In this document: positions 15,718-26,908 of the stretch, piece after piece | How the letters are laid out: every line of letters starts with the position of its first letter | Position numbering within the stretch: the stretch's first letter is position 1 | Origin: Winogradskya humida | GTDB taxonomy: Bacteria > Actinomycetota > Actinomycetes > Mycobacteriales > Micromonosporaceae | Direction: 5' to 3' | Assembly (NCBI RefSeq): GCF_016862215.1 | Contig: NZ_BOMN01000030.1 | Coordinates: 37,364 to 101,363 of the forward strand | Length of the DNA: 64,000 bases | Notes under the pieces: model-generated | The model's database searches: none | What the model was told of the DNA's origin: nothing | Seen by the model: only the letters and a program-made list of their open reading frames with translations | Program-made: the position numbers and the translations under genes

Positions 15718-17688
15718 TCAGCTGCTCAGTGCGGTGATCGTCAGGGTGCCGCGGTAGCTGCCCTTGTCGACCGTGCCCGGGATCTTCAGATCCAGGTCGG
15801 CGCCGAGGCGGGCAGTGCCCTTGGGGTGACCCTGGTCGCCCGCCGCGAGGCTGCGGGCGACGGCGAGGCCCTGGCCACCGTCGTCGTAGGCGGACTTGAC
15901 CGGCGAGCCGGCCTTCGCGCCGGCGCCGGCGGTGAGCACCTGCGGCGTCCAGCCGAGGTACGAGCCGGAGAACGTCTTGTCGGCGTCCTTGAAGTCACCC
16001 ACGCTGGCCGAGAGCGACCAGGGCGAGAGCGTACGACGGGTGTCGGAGACAAGGATCGGGTTGATTTTGCCGGTGGCACCGAAGTACTCGCCGTTGTGGT
16101 CCTGCGCGGTACCGAGGTCGACCAGGCCGTTGTAGCCGTCGATCGTCCAGCCGAACTCGCCCGGGGCGGCGTTCGGCACGTTGACCTGGATCTCCTGGCC
16201 GTCAGCGGTGTACGGGTGGACCGTCACCTTGTCGACGATGGAGCCGACGGGCTGGCCGTCCGCGGTGTTGGTGCAGGACAGGCCGCCCTCGACCGAGGAG
16301 TTCGGGGCTGCGCAGGTGCCGCTGCGGACGTTGGACAGGACCAGCTTGTCGCTGCGGACCTGCACCTTGACGTACGAGCGGACGTGCTCCTGGTTCTGCA
16401 CCGAGTTGTACCAGTAGTCCTCCGGCTTCAGCGGGTCGGCGCCGTTGCCGGCTCCGCTGGTGCCGCTGTTGTCGGGGGCGGTGATGTCGTAGTACTTCGA
16501 GCCCGACGAGGAGTTCGCCGTCATGTAGATGACGCCACCGGGACCGGTGAACACGTCGGCGTCGCCCGGCTTCTCATCCGGGTTGGCCTTGGCGCCGTTC
16601 TTGATCTCGTAGCTACGGGTGTAGACGTGGTCGTGGCCCTGCAGGACCAGGTCGACGCCGAGCTTGGAGAACGTGGTCGGGAAATCGACGCGGCGGACCT
16701 TGTTGTCGGCGTCCTTGGCGTGCGAGGCGGCCGAGTAGATCGAGTGGTGGTAGACGAGCACCTTCCACTTGGCCTCGGAGCCGTGCTTGTTGATGATGTC
16801 GGTGACATACGCGACGTGTGCCGCGTCACCGCCGCCACCCTGGCTGGTGGCGTAGGAGTTGCTGTTCAGGTCGATGAACAGCGTGTCCTTGTAGATGTAC
16901 CAGTAGTCGCCGCCCGACGTGTTGGAGGCCGGGTCACCGTTCGAGTAGTAGGCACCCGAGCGGTCGGTGTTCGGCGTGTAGAGGTGCTGCTCGTACGCCT
17001 TGCCGCCGACGTCGTGGTTACCGATCGTCGCGGCCCACGGGTACTGGCGCAGCTTGTCGGACGCGAGGAACGCGTCCCACTGCGATTCGGTGTTGGCGGT
17101 CTCGACCTGGTCGCCACCCGACACGAGGAGCTCGGCGTCGGGGTTGGCCGCCAGCGAGACGTCCAGCGTGTCCTGCCAGCCGGCCTGGTCCTTGGCGACG
17201 TTGCCGGAGGCGCCGATCTGCGGGTCACCGTAGAACAGGAAGTCGTAGTCGCCTTCGAAGTCCTGCGTCTTGAAGTTGTACGCCGTCGACCAGTTGCCCT
17301 CGGAGCCGGCACGGTACGAGTACGCCGTGTTCTCCTGCAGCCCCGTGATCGTCGCGTGCCGGTTGAAGCCGCCGCTGGTGGCGATGTTCGCGGCGCCGAG
17401 CGCGGCGAACGTGGCGGAGTTCGCGGGGAACACGCCGTTGACCACGGACGTGGTCGGCGCGAGCTGGATCTGCTGTGCGGTGTCCACCGAGGAGTACCAG
17501 GACACGATGCGCTGGGTCTCGTTGGCGCCCACACCGAGGATGAGGCTGCTGGGTGCGGCACCCAGGACGGCACTGGCGGGGGTCGCCGGTCCGACGATGA
17601 GGACCGCGCCCAGGCCCAGTACTGCCGCGGTGGCCCCTGCGGCCACGCGGCGCCGCACAAGCCCGTAGGCCTGCGTTGAGGTGCTCAA
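15718..17688 (-). CDS. Secreted metallophosphatase with Fn3-like N-terminus and WxL-like C-terminus
   Basis: The product is 656 residues from a TTG start at 17688. A signal peptide (cleavage near PASA, residue 38) precedes a purple-acid-phosphatase-type N-terminal domain (about 45-140). The catalytic domain carries the full metallophosphoesterase set: FLFYGDPQIG, SGGDQVE, TIGNHDVGG, VLVYHHSIYS and LQGHDHVYTRS. The last about 115 residues contain PWSLSASVGDF (a WxL motif), a Gly-rich loop and a closing GSYRGTLTITAL in place of the second WxL. That layout matches WxL domains, which bind the cell wall with DUF916 partners. It probably cleaves phosphate esters at the surface. The WxL call is by eye. 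Confidence 0.85.
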   Translation of the reverse strand: MSTSTQAYGLVRRRVAAGATAAVLGLGAVLIVGPATPASAVLGAAPSSLILGVGANETQRIVSWYSSVDTAQQIQLAPTTSVVNGVFPANSATFAALGAANIATSGGFNRHATITGLQENTAYSYRAGSEGNWSTAYNFKTQDFEGDYDFLFYGDPQIGASGNVAKDQAGWQDTLDVSLAANPDAELLVSGGDQVETANTESQWDAFLASDKLRQYPWAATIGNHDVGGKAYEQHLYTPNTDRSGAYYSNGDPASNTSGGDYWYIYKDTLFIDLNSNSYATSQGGGGDAAHVAYVTDIINKHGSEAKWKVLVYHHSIYSAASHAKDADNKVRRVDFPTTFSKLGVDLVLQGHDHVYTRSYEIKNGAKANPDEKPGDADVFTGPGGVIYMTANSSSGSKYYDITAPDNSGTSGAGNGADPLKPEDYWYNSVQNQEHVRSYVKVQVRSDKLVLSNVRSGTCAAPNSSVEGGLSCTNTADGQPVGSIVDKVTVHPYTADGQEIQVNVPNAAPGEFGWTIDGYNGLVDLGTAQDHNGEYFGATGKINPILVSDTRRTLSPWSLSASVGDFKDADKTFSGSYLGWTPQVLTAGAGAKAGSPVKSAYDDGGQGLAVARSLAAGDQGHPKGTARLGADLDLKIPGTVDKGSYRGTLTITALSS

Positions 17689-17804
17689 GATTTTCGTCCC
17701 TATGAGAGGAGGTGCGAAGCAAGATCAAGCTGTCGCCGTCCGATGAACCGACGATGAACTACGTCGATCCGATTGGTGGCGCCTCCCGGAAGACCTCCGC
17801 AGAA

Positions 17805-18986
17805 TCAGGCTCCGACCAGCCGTTCTATGAACCACACCACTCCCATGACCGTCACGCCGGCGGCGAGAAGGCCGGTGACCCAGAGACCGGCCTTCGGCGA
17901 GCGCCGCCGCAGCACGATCAGGAGCGGGAAGACGACGGCGATGATCGACAACTGGACGACCTCGATGCCGATGTTGAACACGAGCAGGGACCAGAGCAAC
18001 GTCCAGGAGAACGCCTCGTCGATGCCGAGGGCGCCCGCGAATCCGAGGCCGTGCACCAGGCCGAAGCAGAAGACCACGGCCAGCCGCGTCCAACCGGCCC
18101 GGTCCAGGCCGCGGTCGGGCAGGTCGGTGGCGTGCGAGCCGCGGCGCCACAGCCGGTAGAGGTACCAGGCGGCGACCACGGCGATCGACAGCGCGATGAT
18201 CGGTTCGACGACCCGGGCGGGGACCTCGACCAGGCCGAGCGCGGCGAGCATGAAGGTCACCGAGTGGGCCAGGGTGAAGCTCGTGGCCGCGAGCACGATC
18301 TCGCGCAGTCGCCGGGAGCCGGCGATCAGTGCCAGCAGGAACAGGATGTGGTCGATGCCGCCCAGCAGGTGCTCGGCGCCGAGCTGGAAGAACTCCCAGA
18401 ACCGCTGGTACCAGGCCTGGCCGGTGGAGAACGACGGGCGGCTCGCGTCGAGCGCGGCGCTGCCCTCGCGGGCGTCGAGCTTGTACGTGACGATCGTCTT
18501 CGTGCCCTTGACGTAGCCCTCACCGTCGGGGAACAGCGAGCTGGTCACCGTGTGCTCGCCGCGGGCATCGGGGCAGTTCCAGTCGAGCAGCAGGGTCGCG
18601 TACGGAACGCCGTCCCGCTCGGCGACCGTGTAGTCGCCGATCTGGGTGGGCGTACACGTGGCTATGGAGAATCGGGTGGAAACGTATTTGAGCGCCGATT
18701 CCTTGTGAGCGTTCAGGGCAGCGGCCTGAGCCGCGAAATCGCCCGACTCGAAGGCATCCGTTCCGGTGCGGAAGAGCGGATCGTCCTTTTCGGAATCGGC
18801 GACGGAGACGATGAAGAGGTCGTATTCAAGCCCCAGCGAGGTCCGGACGTGGCCTTGACCTGCGCCGGCGACATCGGCGTAGACCACCGACGAGAAGCCG
18901 TGGGCCAGGGCGGATCCGGCGGAGTTCAGAACGGCGAATGCCGCAGCAATAGCAATAAAAACAACATAATGGACGCGGCGCGGCAT
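17805..18986 (-). CDS. HupE/UreJ-2 family membrane protein
   Basis: The ATG at 18986 is chosen because it gives a signal sequence (MPRRVHYVVFIAIAAAFAVL, cleavage near ALAHG); earlier in-frame codons give a non-hydrophobic leader. Of the 393 residues, about 25-215 are extracellular and 220-393 form six helices including HLLGGIDHILFLLALI and GLVHGLGFAGALG, the histidine-bearing signatures of the HupE/UreJ-2 family. Those histidines suggest metal binding or transport, but the substrate is unknown. It is the first gene of a probable cluster with the metallophosphatase (116 bases downstream) and DUF916 gene. Confidence 0.8.
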   Translation of the reverse strand: MPRRVHYVVFIAIAAAFAVLNSAGSALAHGFSSVVYADVAGAGQGHVRTSLGLEYDLFIVSVADSEKDDPLFRTGTDAFESGDFAAQAAALNAHKESALKYVSTRFSIATCTPTQIGDYTVAERDGVPYATLLLDWNCPDARGEHTVTSSLFPDGEGYVKGTKTIVTYKLDAREGSAALDASRPSFSTGQAWYQRFWEFFQLGAEHLLGGIDHILFLLALIAGSRRLREIVLAATSFTLAHSVTFMLAALGLVEVPARVVEPIIALSIAVVAAWYLYRLWRRGSHATDLPDRGLDRAGWTRLAVVFCFGLVHGLGFAGALGIDEAFSWTLLWSLLVFNIGIEVVQLSIIAVVFPLLIVLRRRSPKAGLWVTGLLAAGVTVMGVVWFIERLVGA

Positions 18987-19126
18987 GATGTCACGGTGCA
19001 GGATCCGGGTTAACGGCGAGGGGCCCGCGGACGAACCGATGGCAACAAGATCATCCAGACGCTTGCGATGGGCCGGAACTGGGATAGGAAAGAGCCCGCA
19101 CCCATCACCACCCAAGAGGAAAAGCC

Positions 19127-19786
19127 TTGCGCCCCATGCTGAAGGCCGCAGTCGTGCTGACCGCGGCCGCCACGCTGATCACCGGATGCGGCTCCGGGAG
19201 CGACTGGTCGCAACCGCACGCGGCACCGAGCGCGATCGGCACCCTCGGCCCGGGATTTGTCGACCCGTCGACCACTCCTACCCCGGAGGCGACCGTCACC
19301 CCGGCGCCGGGATCGTGGGACGGGGTCCACCCGTCGAAGGGTTATCGGGTCGTGCTGCTCACCGCCGGGGAGGACGCCCCGACAAAGGCGCTGGTGAAAG
19401 CGGTCGAGGCCTGGGCCGAGGCCGAGGACGTCGACCTGCGGACTGTGGTTTCCACCAGCGACCACGTTGCGAGCACGGTCAAGGCGCTCGACATGAAACC
19501 GGACCTCATCGTCACCGCGGGCAACAGCCTGGTCGACCCGCTCGCGCTCGTGACCCCGAGCCACCTGGGCCAGCAGTTCCTGGTGGTCGGCGCGGAACTC
19601 GCCGAACCGACCGGCAACGTCACGTCGGTCGACTGGTCCGGCGCGTCGTTCCGCGGCGAAGGGCTCGGCTCGGCCTCGACCTACGACCCGGCGTCCTTCA
19701 CCGCGGACCGCTGCTCAGCCGCCGTCCGCGCCGGCGTCGCCGCCGTCCTGAACAACCTCACCGGCATCGTGGTCTGGATCCAGTAG
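19127..19786 (+). CDS. BMP-like substrate-binding lipoprotein
   Basis: The TTG start at 19127 has AGAGGA 6 bases upstream. The 219-residue product has a lipobox (LITGC, Cys near residue 21). From residue 75 it resembles a shortened periplasmic-binding fold of the BMP/purine-binding lipoprotein type ([21 protein letters not shown], then [18 protein letters not shown]). No transporter genes are adjacent. Its last 72 bases are antisense to the 3' end of the polyketide synthase gene, an unusually long convergent overlap. Confidence 0.7.
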   Translation: MRPMLKAAVVLTAAATLITGCGSGSDWSQPHAAPSAIGTLGPGFVDPSTTPTPEATVTPAPGSWDGVHPSKGYRVVLLTAGEDAPTKALVKAVEAWAEAEDVDLRTVVSTSDHVASTVKALDMKPDLIVTAGNSLVDPLALVTPSHLGQQFLVVGAELAEPTGNVTSVDWSGASFRGEGLGSASTYDPASFTADRCSAAVRAGVAAVLNNLTGIVVWIQ

Positions 19787-22700
19787 CCACGCTCGGACGG
19801 CCGCTGCGGTAGCTGCCGCCTGCTCGTCGAGCATGGTGAGGTGATCACCCGGCACCTCGACGCGGGTGTGCGGCCCCGACCGTGACGTCTTCCAGCCCGC
19901 CGGCATGCCCGCGACGGGTGATGCGACGCCGACGAGCAGGCTGGGCGTGCTCAGCGGTGCCGGGTGCCAGCCACGCATCAGCCGCAGATAGGCACCCGCG
20001 GCGAGTAGCGCGGCCTGCTCCGCGGCCGGGTCGAGACGGTCCCGCAGCCGGCTCAGCCCCGACGCCAGCAGGGACGCCAGCCACTCCTCGCGGGTGACCG
20101 CACCCAGGTCGTTCTCGTAGGTGTCGAGCAGCACCAGCCCCGCCGGACGCAGATCCCGTCGCTCCAGCAGGGCCGTCACCGCGTGCGCCAGCTGACCGCC
20201 ACTCGACCGTCCGACCAGGACAAAAGGCCGGCCGTCCGCCGCCTGCGCTGCGAGATCCGCGAGCTGAGCGATCAGATCATCAAACGAGGTGGGTACGCGC
20301 GGACGAGCATCGAACCCCGGCAACGGCACCACCGCCACAGCGCCCCCGACCGCCCGGCTGAACGGCAGGAACTCGGCCACCCCCAGCGGCCCGAACGACG
20401 GCAGGCACACCAGCACCGGCCCGTCCGCAGAATCGGCGAGCGCCACCGGCGGAGCGGCTTCGTCCCCTCGCCGAGAAGGTAAAGCAGACGCGCTGATCAG
20501 CAGGTTGACGGCCATGCAGTACTGCCCCGAACCGGCGATCGCGTGGAAGAGCTCGGCCACCGTGCGGGGCGCTTCGGCCACCACGGGCACCGCGGGAGCA
20601 TGGGCCAGCTCCCCGGCGATCCATTGCGCCAGCGCCGCCGGGCTCGGATGGTCGAAGACGACGGTCGCCGGCATGGGCACCCCGGTCGCCGCGACGAGCC
20701 GGGTGCGCAACTGGATCGAGCCCACCGAGTCGAGGCCCTGATCGGTGAACGCGGTGCGGACGTCGACCATCGCCGGGTCGGGATAGCCGAGTTCGCTCGC
20801 CACTTCGTCGCGTACGAGCAGATTGAGCTTGGCGGTCAGCTCTTCCCCGCTGAGACCGCGCAGGGAAACGGGTTGGGGCCGCTCCGGAGCCGGGCGGGCT
20901 GCGGCGGGACGGTCGAGCACGATCGGCGCGAGCACCGGCTCGCCACTGTGCAGCGCCGCGTCGAAGGCGGCCGTGATCTCCGGCGGCGTCATCGGCCGCA
21001 GCCGTGACCTGCCGATCTCCATGCCGCCGTCGAGGTCCAACGGGCCCCAGGCGAGCGAGAGCGCGGGTCTGCCCGCCGCGTGCCGGCGCCGCGCCAGGTC
21101 GTCGAGGAACGAGTTGCCGGCCGCATAGGCGCCCTGGCCAGGGTTGCCGAGCAGCCCGCTCGCCGACGAGAACAGGATGAACGCGGCCAGGTCGCCGGTC
21201 AGCTCGTCGAGGTGCCAGGCGGCGTCGATCTTGGGCCGCAGCACGGTGTCGGCGCGTTCCCGCGTGAGCGACTCGATCGTGCCGTCGGCGATCACTCCTG
21301 CGGCGTGCACCACTGCGGTCACCGGCGGGTCGGCCTGCGCGAGGACCCGCGCGAGTGCGGCACGGTCGCTGACATCGGCCGCGACGATCGAGACGCGGTC
21401 GCCGAGCTCCTCTTTCAGGGATGCGGCGCCCGCGGCTTGATCGCCGCTTCTGCTCACCAACACCATTTTCAGTACGCCGTGAGCACCCGCGAGATGACGT
21501 GCGACGACACCGGCCAGCGCCCCGGTACCGCCCGTGATGAGGACGCTGCCCGTACCGAAATCGACTGCGCCCTCGGTGTCGCTCTCGGCCCGGACCAGCC
21601 GGAATGAGCCCACTTCGCCGCGCGTGATTCGCAGCTCGGGATCCGTGGCCCTGATCGCGGCGGGCAACGCTTCTTCCGACTCCGGGGTGCCGTCGAGCTC
21701 GACGAGAGCGACCTGCCCCGGGTACTCGGCGGCGGCGACCCGAACGAGCCCCGCGACGGCTGCCGACCGGGTGGTCACGACGATCGGCTCCGGGCCGGGG
21801 AGCAGGGAACGCAACTTTTCGGCGGCGGACCAGATCTGGTCGCGTACGTCCGCGGGGGTGCGCGGGGGTGCGTACGAAAGATCGAGAACTTGCCGCCCGG
21901 GACCGCTCGTGGGCAGCGTGACCGGGACCCACGACGGCCGGAAGAGCGCCCGCGGCACCGACCGCAACGTGAGCGACTCCACCGAGAGCAGCGGATTGCC
22001 GTCCGCGCCGGCGAGGCGAACCGCGATCTGGTCAGGGGCGGCGCGCGTGAGGCGGACCCGGGCGGACGTGGCGCCGCCCGCATGACGGCGAACACCCGAC
22101 CACACGAAGGGCAGGCGCTGCGTACGGTCCCCGGCATCGAACAGCCGCGCCGGATGCAGGGCAGCGTCCACCAGCGCGGGGTGCAGGTCGGCGCCGCCGT
22201 TCCCGGCTGCGCTGGGCAGGCTCACCTCCGCGTACATGTGATCGCCGTGCCGCCAGGCAGCCGTCACCCCGCGGAAAGCGGGACCGTAACCGCCGTCGGT
22301 GTAAAGCTCGGTGATGTCAACCGGCGTCGCCCCCTCGGGCGGCCAAACGGCTGCCCAGGTCCAGTCGTCGTCGGCCTCCGGTGCGGCTGGTTCGCAGCGG
22401 CCGCTTGCGTGCAGCTGCTGCGCGTGGATTTCGAGTGCGCGGGTTCCGTCGGGCTCCGGCTCGCCGAGGATCAGTTGCAGGTCCACCTCGTCGTCGGTGA
22501 CGACCAGGCCCTGGCTGATCGCGAGCTCGGCCACCACCGGCACCCCGGCCCAGCGTCCGAACGCCGTAGCCAGCTCGACGAACGCGGTGCCGGGCACGAG
22601 CGGTTCGCCACCGATCGCGTGGTCGCGCAGCCACGGTTGGGCGGTCAGCGACAGCCGGCCGGTTGCCATGTGCCGCCCCGTTCCGGGCACGGCGAACATC

Positions 22701-25700
22701 GCGTCGAGCAGCCGCTTCCTGGCCGGTGCGCTGCCCTCGGACAGCCAGAAACGCTTCCGCTGGAAGGGATAGGTCGGCATCGTCGCTGCGACCTTGGGAT
22801 CCCCGCGACCGAGCAGTGCCACCCGATCCACATCCACGCCGTACGCCCAGAGCCGCGCCGCGCCGTCCGCAGACACCGGGACAACCTCGTGCGGCACGAG
22901 CGCGGCCAACGCCGGTGCCGGACCCAGCTCCACGAACAGGCCGGTGACGTCGCTGATCGCCGCCGCGAAACGCACGGGCTCGCGGACCTGGCGCACCCAG
23001 TACCCCGCGCTGCGCAGATCGTCGCCGGTCGCGGGGAGCCCGGTCAGCGTGGAAACGATCGGGATGGTGGGCTTCCGGTACTCGATCGACGCCGCCACCT
23101 GTGCGAATTCGTCCAGCATGGGCTCCATGCGTACCGAGTGGAAAGCGTGACTGACCCGCAGGGCCTTGGCCCGGAAGCCGCGGGTGACCCGCTCGACGGC
23201 CGCTTCGTCCCCGGAGATCACGATGTCCCGCGGGCCGTTGATGGCCGCGATGCTGACCCGGTCGTCCAGGAGCGGGACGATCTCCGCTTCGGAGGCCTTG
23301 ACGGCGGCCATCGCACCGCCCGGTGGCAGCGCGCCCATCAGTCGGGCCCGGGCCGAGACGAGCTTCGTGGCGTCCTCGAGGGACAGGATCCCGGCTATGT
23401 GTGCGGCGGCCAGCTCGCCGATCGAATGGCCGATGAGCAGGCCGGGCTGGATGCCCCAGGACTGCAGCAGCCGGTACGCCGCGACGCCGAACGCGAACAG
23501 CGCCGGCTGCGCGTTCTCCGTGCGGTCTCCCTCGGCGGGATTGCCCAGCTTGGTCAGGACCTCGTCGTACGCCGTCCGGAAGACGTCGAAGGGCAGCAGG
23601 TCGCGCATTCCGGGTCGTTGTGCGCCCTGGCCGGGGAAGAGGAAGATCACCTGCCCCGGCGGGCGTCCCGTGCCCAGCGTGACGTTGTTCTTCCTGGTCA
23701 TGGCGGCTCGGAATCGCTGGACAGCCCGGGTTGTGCCGAGCGCTGCGGCGTCCACGGTTTCGTCTTTGAGCAGGCGCGCGGCGATGTGCTGCAACGCGTG
23801 CTCATCGGCCGCTGCGAACAAGAGCGGCATATCGGATATTTTTGGTCTTGCAGGCGGTGTTGCGGGTGGTTCCTCGATGATCACGTGGGCGTTGGTGCCG
23901 GAGATGCCGAAGGACGAGATGCCGGCGCGGCGTGGACGCTCCGCCGACCTGGGCCACGGGCGTGCGGAGGTCAGCAGCGACACGTCGCCGGCGGTCCAGT
24001 CGACGTGCTCGTTCGGCTGATCGACGTGCAGCGTCCGGGGCAGCGTGTCGTTCCGGAACGCCTCCACCATCTTGATCACCCCGGCGACCCCGGCGGCGGC
24101 CTGCGTATGGCCGATGTTCGACTTCACCGTTCCCAGCCACAGCGGACGACCCGAAGGACGATCCCGGCCGTACGTCGCGAGCAGCGCCTGCGCCTCGATA
24201 GGGTCCCCGAGCAGCGTGCCGGTGCCGTGCGCCTCCACCGCGTCGACATCCGCGGCCCCGAGCCCCGCATCCTTGAGCGCGGCCCGGATCACCCGCTGCT
24301 GCGCGGGACCGTGCGGCGCCGCGAGCCCGTTCGACGCGCCGTCCGACCCGACCGCGGTGCCGCGCAGCAGACCGAGCACCGGGTGCCCGTTGCGCTGCGC
24401 GTCCTCGAGCCGCTCCAACAGCAGCAACCCGACGCCCTCGCCCCACGCGGTGCCGTCGGCGTCGCCCGAGAACGCCTTGACCCGGCCGTCCGGCGACAGC
24501 CCCCGGAGCCGGCTGAACCCCACGAACGGGGCGGGCGTCGACATCACCGTGGCACCACCCGCGATCGCCAGGGCGCAGTCGCCGCTGCTCAGCGCCCGCG
24601 CGGCCGAATGCAACGCCACCAGCGAGGACGAGCAGGCGGTGTCGACCGTGACCGCCGGCCCGGTGAGCCCGAACGTGTACGCGATCCGCCCCGACGCCAC
24701 ACTGCCCGCGGACCCGAGCCCGAGATGCCCCTCGACCTCCGCCGGCACACTGTCGACGCCGTTCGCGTAATCCCTGTACATCAGGCCGACGTAGGTGCCG
24801 GTGTCGCTGCCACGCACACTCGCCGGGTCGATACCGGCCCGCTCCCACAGCTCCCACGCGGTCTCCAGCAGGACACGCTGCTGAGGATCCATGGCCAGCG
24901 CTTCGGTCTGCCCGATCCCGAACGGTGCCGGGTCGAAATCCGTCGCGTTGTGCAGGAAGCCGCCGCTTCGGGCGTACGTATGTCCTGCACTGTCGGGGTC
25001 GGGATCGTAAAGGTCCGACGCCCATCCGCGATCCGTCGGGAACGGTGTGATCGCGTCGACCTCGTTGTCGACCAGCGCCCACAGATCCTCGGGCGACCCG
25101 ACCCCACCCGGATAACGGCACGCCATGGCGACAATCGCGATCGGGTCCCGGTCTGTGGTGCTGTCCAGCTGGTCGCGAATCACTTTGCCGGTGGCCGTAC
25201 GCGGAATGGCGTCCACGAGCCGGATCTCGTCCGGAGCCTTCGCGGCCGACATGACCCGCCGGCAGGCCGCGAGCAGCGCAACCGGATCGACATCCCTGTT
25301 CGCAGGCACGACATACCCGACCGCCACCTGCCCCAGCCGGTGATGTGCCCGCCCGGCCACCGCGGCATCGGCGACCCCCGGCAGCCCGATCAGCACCCGT
25401 TCGATCTCCGCCGGATGCACATTGGCCCCACCGCGAATAATCAGATCCCGCGCGCGCCCACTGAGAAACAGATGCCCATCCTCGAGCCGCCCCAGATCCC
25501 CGGTCCGGTACCAGCCGTCAACCAGCACCTCAGCGGTCGCCTCGGGCTGCTGGAAATAGCCGCGCATGAGACTCGGCCCCCGCAGCCAGACCTCACCCTC
25601 GACAATCCGAACCTCAAAACCGATGACCCGCCCGACGGAGCCTTCCGCGGGCATCGGCCCCGGCAATTCCATAGCGATCGCGCCACACGTCTCGGTGCTG

Positions 25701-26548
25701 CCATACGTGTTGACCAGCGGCGCCCCGAGCGCTTCCCGAACGGCAAGCCGCAATTCCGGCGGGCACGGTGCCCCGCCGGTGACACAGATCCGCAACCTCG
25801 CTGATGTGATCTGTCGGTTTTGGAGTGTCGCCAGCAATCGGTGATAGGTCGTCGGAACCCCGGTCAGCACGGTCGGCTCCGCGCTTTCCAAAGCATCGAT
25901 CAGATCGGAATCCGACGGGTACGGCAGAATGATCGCGGTCGCCCCCAGCACCACGACACCCAGCACACACCGCGCATGCCCGAGCGCATGAAACAACGGC
26001 AGCGGCCACAGGAACCGGTCATCCTCGCGCAGCCCCTGATGCCGGACCAGCGCCGTATCAATCATCCCCAGCCACATCCGCTGACTGGAAAGAACACCCT
26101 TCGGCCGCCCGGTGCTCCCCGACGTGTAATGAATCCAGCAGTCCTCATCCAGCCCGAGGTCATCCCGCGCCACACCCGGCTGATCAAGAACCGCCGCGAT
26201 CCCAACCCCCGCAACACCATGAGCCGAGTCGGTAACAACAGCCTTCGCCCGGCAATCCCGCACGAGCCGGTCCAGCTCAGCGCTGGAAGCACGAGGATCC
26301 ACGGGCACACCCACAGCCGCGGCCCGCACAATCCCCAGCACCGCCACCACCGCATCGATCCCCGCCGGCAGGCAGACGACAACGGCATCGCCCCGCCCGA
26401 CCCCCATCCCGGCCAGCCCCCCAGCAAACCGCCGAGTCAGCTCCTCCAACTCCCCAAACGTCACCCGGCGATCCCCACAAACAAACGCCGTCTTACCCGG
26501 CCGCTCACCAGCATGCCGCTGAACAAGATCCACAATGGACTCAACCAC
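19715..26548 (-). CDS. Single-protein type I polyketide synthase: AMP ligase-KS-AT-DH-KR-ACP-TE
   Basis: This is a 2277-residue megasynthase. AMP ligase at about 1-465: [44 protein letters not shown] from about 468: Cys639 in DTACSSS, then EAHGTGT and KSNIGH. AT has Ser1042 in GHSIGE and a HAFH motif, predicting malonyl-CoA. DH has His1310 in HxxxGxxxxP. KR has GGTGALAG and Tyr1808. ACP has Ser1941 in GLDSV. TE has Ser2115 in GRSSG. There is no carrier protein between ligase and KS, which is uncommon: the starter acyl-adenylate or acyl-CoA must reach the KS directly. All active-site residues are present, so one elongation to a beta-hydroxy or alkene acid is the simplest prediction. A 45-residue peptide gene lies just upstream. 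The GTG start has a weak ribosome site. Confidence 0.9.
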   Translation of the reverse strand: MVESIVDLVQRHAGERPGKTAFVCGDRRVTFGELEELTRRFAGGLAGMGVGRGDAVVVCLPAGIDAVVAVLGIVRAAAVGVPVDPRASSAELDRLVRDCRAKAVVTDSAHGVAGVGIAAVLDQPGVARDDLGLDEDCWIHYTSGSTGRPKGVLSSQRMWLGMIDTALVRHQGLREDDRFLWPLPLFHALGHARCVLGVVVLGATAIILPYPSDSDLIDALESAEPTVLTGVPTTYHRLLATLQNRQITSARLRICVTGGAPCPPELRLAVREALGAPLVNTYGSTETCGAIAMELPGPMPAEGSVGRVIGFEVRIVEGEVWLRGPSLMRGYFQQPEATAEVLVDGWYRTGDLGRLEDGHLFLSGRARDLIIRGGANVHPAEIERVLIGLPGVADAAVAGRAHHRLGQVAVGYVVPANRDVDPVALLAACRRVMSAAKAPDEIRLVDAIPRTATGKVIRDQLDSTTDRDPIAIVAMACRYPGGVGSPEDLWALVDNEVDAITPFPTDRGWASDLYDPDPDSAGHTYARSGGFLHNATDFDPAPFGIGQTEALAMDPQQRVLLETAWELWERAGIDPASVRGSDTGTYVGLMYRDYANGVDSVPAEVEGHLGLGSAGSVASGRIAYTFGLTGPAVTVDTACSSSLVALHSAARALSSGDCALAIAGGATVMSTPAPFVGFSRLRGLSPDGRVKAFSGDADGTAWGEGVGLLLLERLEDAQRNGHPVLGLLRGTAVGSDGASNGLAAPHGPAQQRVIRAALKDAGLGAADVDAVEAHGTGTLLGDPIEAQALLATYGRDRPSGRPLWLGTVKSNIGHTQAAAGVAGVIKMVEAFRNDTLPRTLHVDQPNEHVDWTAGDVSLLTSARPWPRSAERPRRAGISSFGISGTNAHVIIEEPPATPPARPKISDMPLLFAAADEHALQHIAARLLKDETVDAAALGTTRAVQRFRAAMTRKNNVTLGTGRPPGQVIFLFPGQGAQRPGMRDLLPFDVFRTAYDEVLTKLGNPAEGDRTENAQPALFAFGVAAYRLLQSWGIQPGLLIGHSIGELAAAHIAGILSLEDATKLVSARARLMGALPPGGAMAAVKASEAEIVPLLDDRVSIAAINGPRDIVISGDEAAVERVTRGFRAKALRVSHAFHSVRMEPMLDEFAQVAASIEYRKPTIPIVSTLTGLPATGDDLRSAGYWVRQVREPVRFAAAISDVTGLFVELGPAPALAALVPHEVVPVSADGAARLWAYGVDVDRVALLGRGDPKVAATMPTYPFQRKRFWLSEGSAPARKRLLDAMFAVPGTGRHMATGRLSLTAQPWLRDHAIGGEPLVPGTAFVELATAFGRWAGVPVVAELAISQGLVVTDDEVDLQLILGEPEPDGTRALEIHAQQLHASGRCEPAAPEADDDWTWAAVWPPEGATPVDITELYTDGGYGPAFRGVTAAWRHGDHMYAEVSLPSAAGNGGADLHPALVDAALHPARLFDAGDRTQRLPFVWSGVRRHAGGATSARVRLTRAAPDQIAVRLAGADGNPLLSVESLTLRSVPRALFRPSWVPVTLPTSGPGRQVLDLSYAPPRTPADVRDQIWSAAEKLRSLLPGPEPIVVTTRSAAVAGLVRVAAAEYPGQVALVELDGTPESEEALPAAIRATDPELRITRGEVGSFRLVRAESDTEGAVDFGTGSVLITGGTGALAGVVARHLAGAHGVLKMVLVSRSGDQAAGAASLKEELGDRVSIVAADVSDRAALARVLAQADPPVTAVVHAAGVIADGTIESLTRERADTVLRPKIDAAWHLDELTGDLAAFILFSSASGLLGNPGQGAYAAGNSFLDDLARRRHAAGRPALSLAWGPLDLDGGMEIGRSRLRPMTPPEITAAFDAALHSGEPVLAPIVLDRPAAARPAPERPQPVSLRGLSGEELTAKLNLLVRDEVASELGYPDPAMVDVRTAFTDQGLDSVGSIQLRTRLVAATGVPMPATVVFDHPSPAALAQWIAGELAHAPAVPVVAEAPRTVAELFHAIAGSGQYCMAVNLLISASALPSRRGDEAAPPVALADSADGPVLVCLPSFGPLGVAEFLPFSRAVGGAVAVVPLPGFDARPRVPTSFDDLIAQLADLAAQAADGRPFVLVGRSSGGQLAHAVTALLERRDLRPAGLVLLDTYENDLGAVTREEWLASLLASGLSRLRDRLDPAAEQAALLAAGAYLRLMRGWHPAPLSTPSLLVGVASPVAGMPAGWKTSRSGPHTRVEVPGDHLTMLDEQAAATAAAVRAWLLDPDHDAGEVVQDGGDAGADGG

Positions 26549-26629
26549 CAGCCCAACATGTCAGACCCCAGCAAGCCCATCCGGATGTGCAGGTCAGGGC
26601 GTATCGCTGCGACCTCCGTGCGTAGGCGA

Positions 26630-26767
26630 TCACCAGATTGTGGTCAGCTGTTCGATCACCCACGTGGTCACGGCCCGTGCGATACCGCTGAGCAGCCCGA
26701 TGACCGCGGTATCGGCGATCCTGTTGCGATGCGTATGGGGTCTCGAGTCATGGTCGCGGTGGTTCAT
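26630..26767 (-). CDS. 45-residue peptide with hydrophobic C-terminal half
   Basis: ATG 26767 has AGGAG 7 bases upstream, and nearly all codon third positions are G or C, as in real genes here. The first 20 residues are His/Arg-rich (MNHRDHDSRPHTHRNR) and the rest (DTAVIGLLSGIARAVTTWVI) could be a membrane or amphipathic helix. It reads into the polyketide synthase gene 81 bases later and is divergent from the NTPase gene. I do not recognise it. Confidence 0.5.
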   Translation of the reverse strand: MNHRDHDSRPHTHRNRIADTAVIGLLSGIARAVTTWVIEQLTTIW

Positions 26768-26908
26768 TGAGTGCTCCTGAGTCGTAGGCAGAACGCGGAG
26801 CCGGTCGGCCGCGTGTTCAGAATCAGGTCGCTCGAAGGGGTCGATCCTCAGCACCGACAGGTGACGACGGGTGCCAGGCCGAGCCGGTTGACGGAAGCTG
26901 AAGGGGCG

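Noticed and set aside
15826..17679. 617-codon plus-strand frame
   Set aside because: It is a shadow of the metallophosphatase gene, with Val/Arg/Asp/Gly-biased composition and no domains.
21890..25804. Open frame of 1304 codons on the plus strand
   Set aside because: It is antisense to the polyketide synthase. Its translation is Arg/Pro/Gly/His-rich without motifs, as expected from GC-biased codon use on the other strand.
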